A DNA stretch of 6,847 nt from the NCBI GenBank assembly GCA_003240775.1, contig QFNI01000096.1:1-6847 (forward strand). Direction: 5' to 3'. Numbering within the stretch: position 1 is the first letter of the stretch; each line of letters opens with the position of its first letter. Below are positions 4,832-6,847 of this stretch, in pieces. A program made the translations under genes and the position numbers. The notes below the pieces were generated by a model. It worked only from the letters and a program-made list of their open reading frames with translations, searched no databases and was not told where the DNA came from. The stretch is from Mesorhizobium amorphae (GTDB taxonomy: Bacteria; Pseudomonadota; Alphaproteobacteria; Rhizobiales; Rhizobiaceae).

Positions 4832-6046
4832 ATGCGTTCTTCGGGGGAGTTGGGCGAAATCGGGTTCGGCTACAGGCCGCGCGCGCCTTATGCGTGCGAC
4901 CCGGCAGCCACCCGTGGGCGCTTGGTGCCCGAGCCGGAGAGCCCGACCCGCACGCCCTTCCAGCGCGACCGCGACCGGATCATCCATTCCACCGCCTTCC
5001 GGCGCCTGAAGCACAAGACGCAGGTCTTCATCGCCCATGAGAGCGACCATTTCCGCACGCGGCTGACCCACACGATCGAGGTGGCGCAGATCGCGCGTGC
5101 CTTGGCGCGTGCGCTCCGCTGCGACGAGGATCTGGCCGAGGCCATCGCGCTCGTCCACGATTTCGGCCACACGCCTTTCGGCCACACAGGCGAGGATGCG
5201 CTGCATGCGCTGATGGAGCCCTGGGGCGGATTCGACCACAACGCCCAGGCACTCCGCGTCGTCACCAAGCTCGAGCGCCGCTATGCGGAGTTCGACGGGC
5301 TCAACCTGTCTTGGGAAACGCTGGAAGGGTTGGTCAAGCACAACGGCCCGCTCACCGGGCCGCACGCCACCGAAGCCCATGTGCCTGTGGCCATCATCGA
5401 CTATTCGAGCCAGCAGGACCTCTGGCTTTCCTCGTTCGCAAGCCTCGAGGCGCAGTGCGCGGCTATCGCCGACGACATCGCCTACGACACGCACGACATC
5501 GACGACGGGGTGCGTGCGGGCTTTCTCAGCCTTGAGATGCTGGAGGAGGTGCCGCTGGGGGCCGGCATCCTGCGCAGCGTTCGCGAGCGCTACCCCACGC
5601 TCGATCCCGTGCGCACCGGTCACGAATTGATGCGCCGCCAGATCACCTTGATGGTGGAGAACGTGATCGCCACGGCCGGCGCGCGCCTTCGCGAAGTCCG
5701 GCCCGAAACCGCCGACGACGTGCGCTGGGCGGGCCGTGCCATCGTCGGCTTCTCGGACGATCTCGCAGGCGAGGAAAAGGCGCTCAAGCGCTTCCTCTAC
5801 GCCAATCTCTATCGCGCGCCGGCCGTGATGGCGGTGCGCGCCAAGGCCAACACCATCCTGCGCGAGCTTTTCACGCGCTATCTCGACGACCCCAGGGCCA
5901 TGCCCGAGGGCTGGCGCGACGGTTCGGTGAGTGCGGAGCCCGACACGCGCGCCCGGCAAGTGGCGGATTTCCTGGCCGGCATGACCGACACCTATGCCGT
6001 GCGCGAGCACCGCCGCCTGTTTGACCACACCCCCGAACTGGGTTAG
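4832..6046 (+). CDS. dgt: Deoxyguanosinetriphosphate triphosphohydrolase-like protein (HD domain)
   Basis: This 404-residue HD-superfamily enzyme hydrolyses dNTPs to deoxynucleosides and triphosphate, trimming the dNTP pool. The N-terminal signature is RTPFQRDRDRIIHSTAFRRL (40-59) followed by KHKTQVF. Metal ligands follow the H...HD...D pattern: His80 (RLTHTIEV), His109-Asp110 (LVHDFGHTPFGH) and Asp215 (ADDIAYDTHDIDDG). FDHNAQ and LEGLVKHNGP are also typical. The length fits the shorter type-2 Dgt-like proteins common in alphaproteobacteria. ATG 4832 is the only canonical start that keeps the whole conserved GFGYRPRAPY region; its ribosome-binding site is poor, while GGGGGAG (4843-4849) lies inside the ORF, so the true start could differ by a few codons. 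It is divergent from erpA and likely cotranscribed with argS. Which dNTP it prefers cannot be told. Confidence 0.92.
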   Translation: MRSSGELGEIGFGYRPRAPYACDPAATRGRLVPEPESPTRTPFQRDRDRIIHSTAFRRLKHKTQVFIAHESDHFRTRLTHTIEVAQIARALARALRCDEDLAEAIALVHDFGHTPFGHTGEDALHALMEPWGGFDHNAQALRVVTKLERRYAEFDGLNLSWETLEGLVKHNGPLTGPHATEAHVPVAIIDYSSQQDLWLSSFASLEAQCAAIADDIAYDTHDIDDGVRAGFLSLEMLEEVPLGAGILRSVRERYPTLDPVRTGHELMRRQITLMVENVIATAGARLREVRPETADDVRWAGRAIVGFSDDLAGEEKALKRFLYANLYRAPAVMAVRAKANTILRELFTRYLDDPRAMPEGWRDGSVSAEPDTRARQVADFLAGMTDTYAVREHRRLFDHTPELG

Positions 6047-6078
6047 GGCGCCGCCTCACGCGGAGCCGCTTCTTTTCC

Positions 6079-6847
6079 ATGACCAACCTGTTCGCCGAAT
6101 TCACCAAGCGCGTGACGAGCGCCGTGCAAGCTCTTGAGCTCGCGGCGAAAGATGGCGGAGCGCTCGACCTTTCGCGCATCGCCGTCGAGCCGCCGCGCGA
6201 CCCCGCTCACGGCGATCTCGCGACGAACGCCGCCATGGTTCTCGCCAAGCCCACGGGACAGAACCCGCGCGCTCTGGCCGAGCGCCTGGCCGAGAAGCTG
6301 CGCGAGGATGCGGATGTGGTGGGCGTCGAGGTGGCGGGGCCGGGCTTCGTCAACCTTCGGCTTTCGCCGCTCTTCTGGCAGACCCATCTCGCGGCCATCC
6401 TGCGCGAGGGCGCCGGTTACGGCCGCTCCGCGATGGGCGAGGGGCGCAAGGTGAACGTCGAATATGTCTCGGCCAACCCCACCGGCCCCATGCATGTCGG
6501 CCATTGCCGGGGTGCGGTCGTGGGCGACACGCTCGCCAACATCTTAGGCTTCGCCGGCTATGCGGTGACCAAGGAATATTACATCAACGACGCCGGCGCG
6601 CAGATCGACGTGCTCGGCCGCTCCGCCATGCTGCGCTATCGCGAGGCGCTGGGCGAGGAGATCGGTGACATCCCCGCCGGCCTCTATCCAGGCGACTACC
6701 TCAAGCCGGTGGGCCGGGCGCTTGCCGACGAGTTCGGCGACACGCTTCTCGCGATGGACGACGCAGAGGCGCTCGCCATCGTCAAGGACCGCACGTTGGA
6801 CGCCATGATGGCGATGATCCGCGAGGATCTGGCGGCTATCGACATCC
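6079..6847 (+). CDS. argS: Arginyl-tRNA synthetase, N-terminal part (runs off window)
   Basis: The first 256 codons of class I arginyl-tRNA synthetase, which charges tRNA-Arg in the cytoplasm. The N-terminal tRNA-binding (Add1) domain spans about residues 1-110 and includes PRDPAHGDLATNAAMVLAK (39-57) and GPGFVNLRL (87-95). The catalytic domain opens with VEYVSANPTGPMHVGHCRG (127-145), which holds the HIGH-type motif HVGH (139-142). KEYYINDAGAQIDVLGRS follows as usual. The KMSK-like region and anticodon-binding domain are beyond the window end. ATG 6079 gives the usual MTNLFAEFTKRV opening; the ribosome-binding site is weak (GGAG at 6062-6065, rather far). It starts 32 nt after the dgt stop with no terminator between, so the two are probably one transcript. 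The frame is open and intact to the end of the window. Confidence 0.96.
   Translation, partial: MTNLFAEFTKRVTSAVQALELAAKDGGALDLSRIAVEPPRDPAHGDLATNAAMVLAKPTGQNPRALAERLAEKLREDADVVGVEVAGPGFVNLRLSPLFWQTHLAAILREGAGYGRSAMGEGRKVNVEYVSANPTGPMHVGHCRGAVVGDTLANILGFAGYAVTKEYYINDAGAQIDVLGRSAMLRYREALGEEIGDIPAGLYPGDYLKPVGRALADEFGDTLLAMDDAEALAIVKDRTLDAMMAMIREDLAAIDI

Noticed and set aside
4745..6028. 427-codon minus-strand open frame opposite dgt
   Set aside because: It is antisense to a complete Dgt with all metal ligands, with a His/Arg/Val-rich translation and no known motif.
1..6847. CRISPR arrays, insertion sequences, tRNA or rRNA genes, phage or defence genes
   Set aside because: No spaced direct repeats, transposase motifs, tRNA T-arm consensus or known defence domains were seen by eye. 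Gene content and composition look uniformly chromosomal.

Overview
The window is GC-rich and reads as ordinary chromosome of an alphaproteobacterium, most likely Hyphomicrobiales (Rhizobiales) and probably near the Phyllobacteriaceae (Mesorhizobium, Nitratireductor, Chelativorans). This placement rests on recognisable proteins: an ExoR homologue, an alphaproteobacterial FadL-type porin, a DUF3072 protein and a rhizobial-type Dgt. It comes from memory of these families, not from a search.

Left part (1-2429): the 3' end of valS (valyl-tRNA synthetase, coiled-coil arm) is followed by a spacer with a perfect 12-bp dyad. Next is a monocistronic-looking FadL/OMPP1 outer membrane protein gene (587-1969) with its own stem-loop. 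Then comes a gene-poor stretch of about 460 bp.

Middle (2295-4727): exoR, the periplasmic SEL1-repeat inhibitor of the ExoS/ChvI two-component system, runs rightward from a TTG start. An in-frame 43-codon ORF stops only 3 nt before that TTG. Converging on exoR from the right is a leftward operon, erpA - xth - DUF3072 gene. It ends in a clear intrinsic terminator between the two convergent units.

Right part (4728-6847): a 104-bp divergent promoter region separates erpA from dgt (an HD-domain dNTP triphosphohydrolase). dgt is followed after 32 nt by argS (arginyl-tRNA synthetase), which runs off the window.

The genes cover translation (valS, argS), nucleotide pool and DNA repair (dgt, xth), Fe-S cluster delivery (erpA), envelope transport (porin) and envelope-signal control (exoR). 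No mobile element, CRISPR array, tRNA/rRNA gene or phage gene was seen, and I found no convincing undescribed system. The points most worth checking are the exoR leader and start codon, the dyad ahead of the porin gene, the conserved but uncharacterised DUF3072 gene, and the small hairpin over the xth ribosome-binding region.
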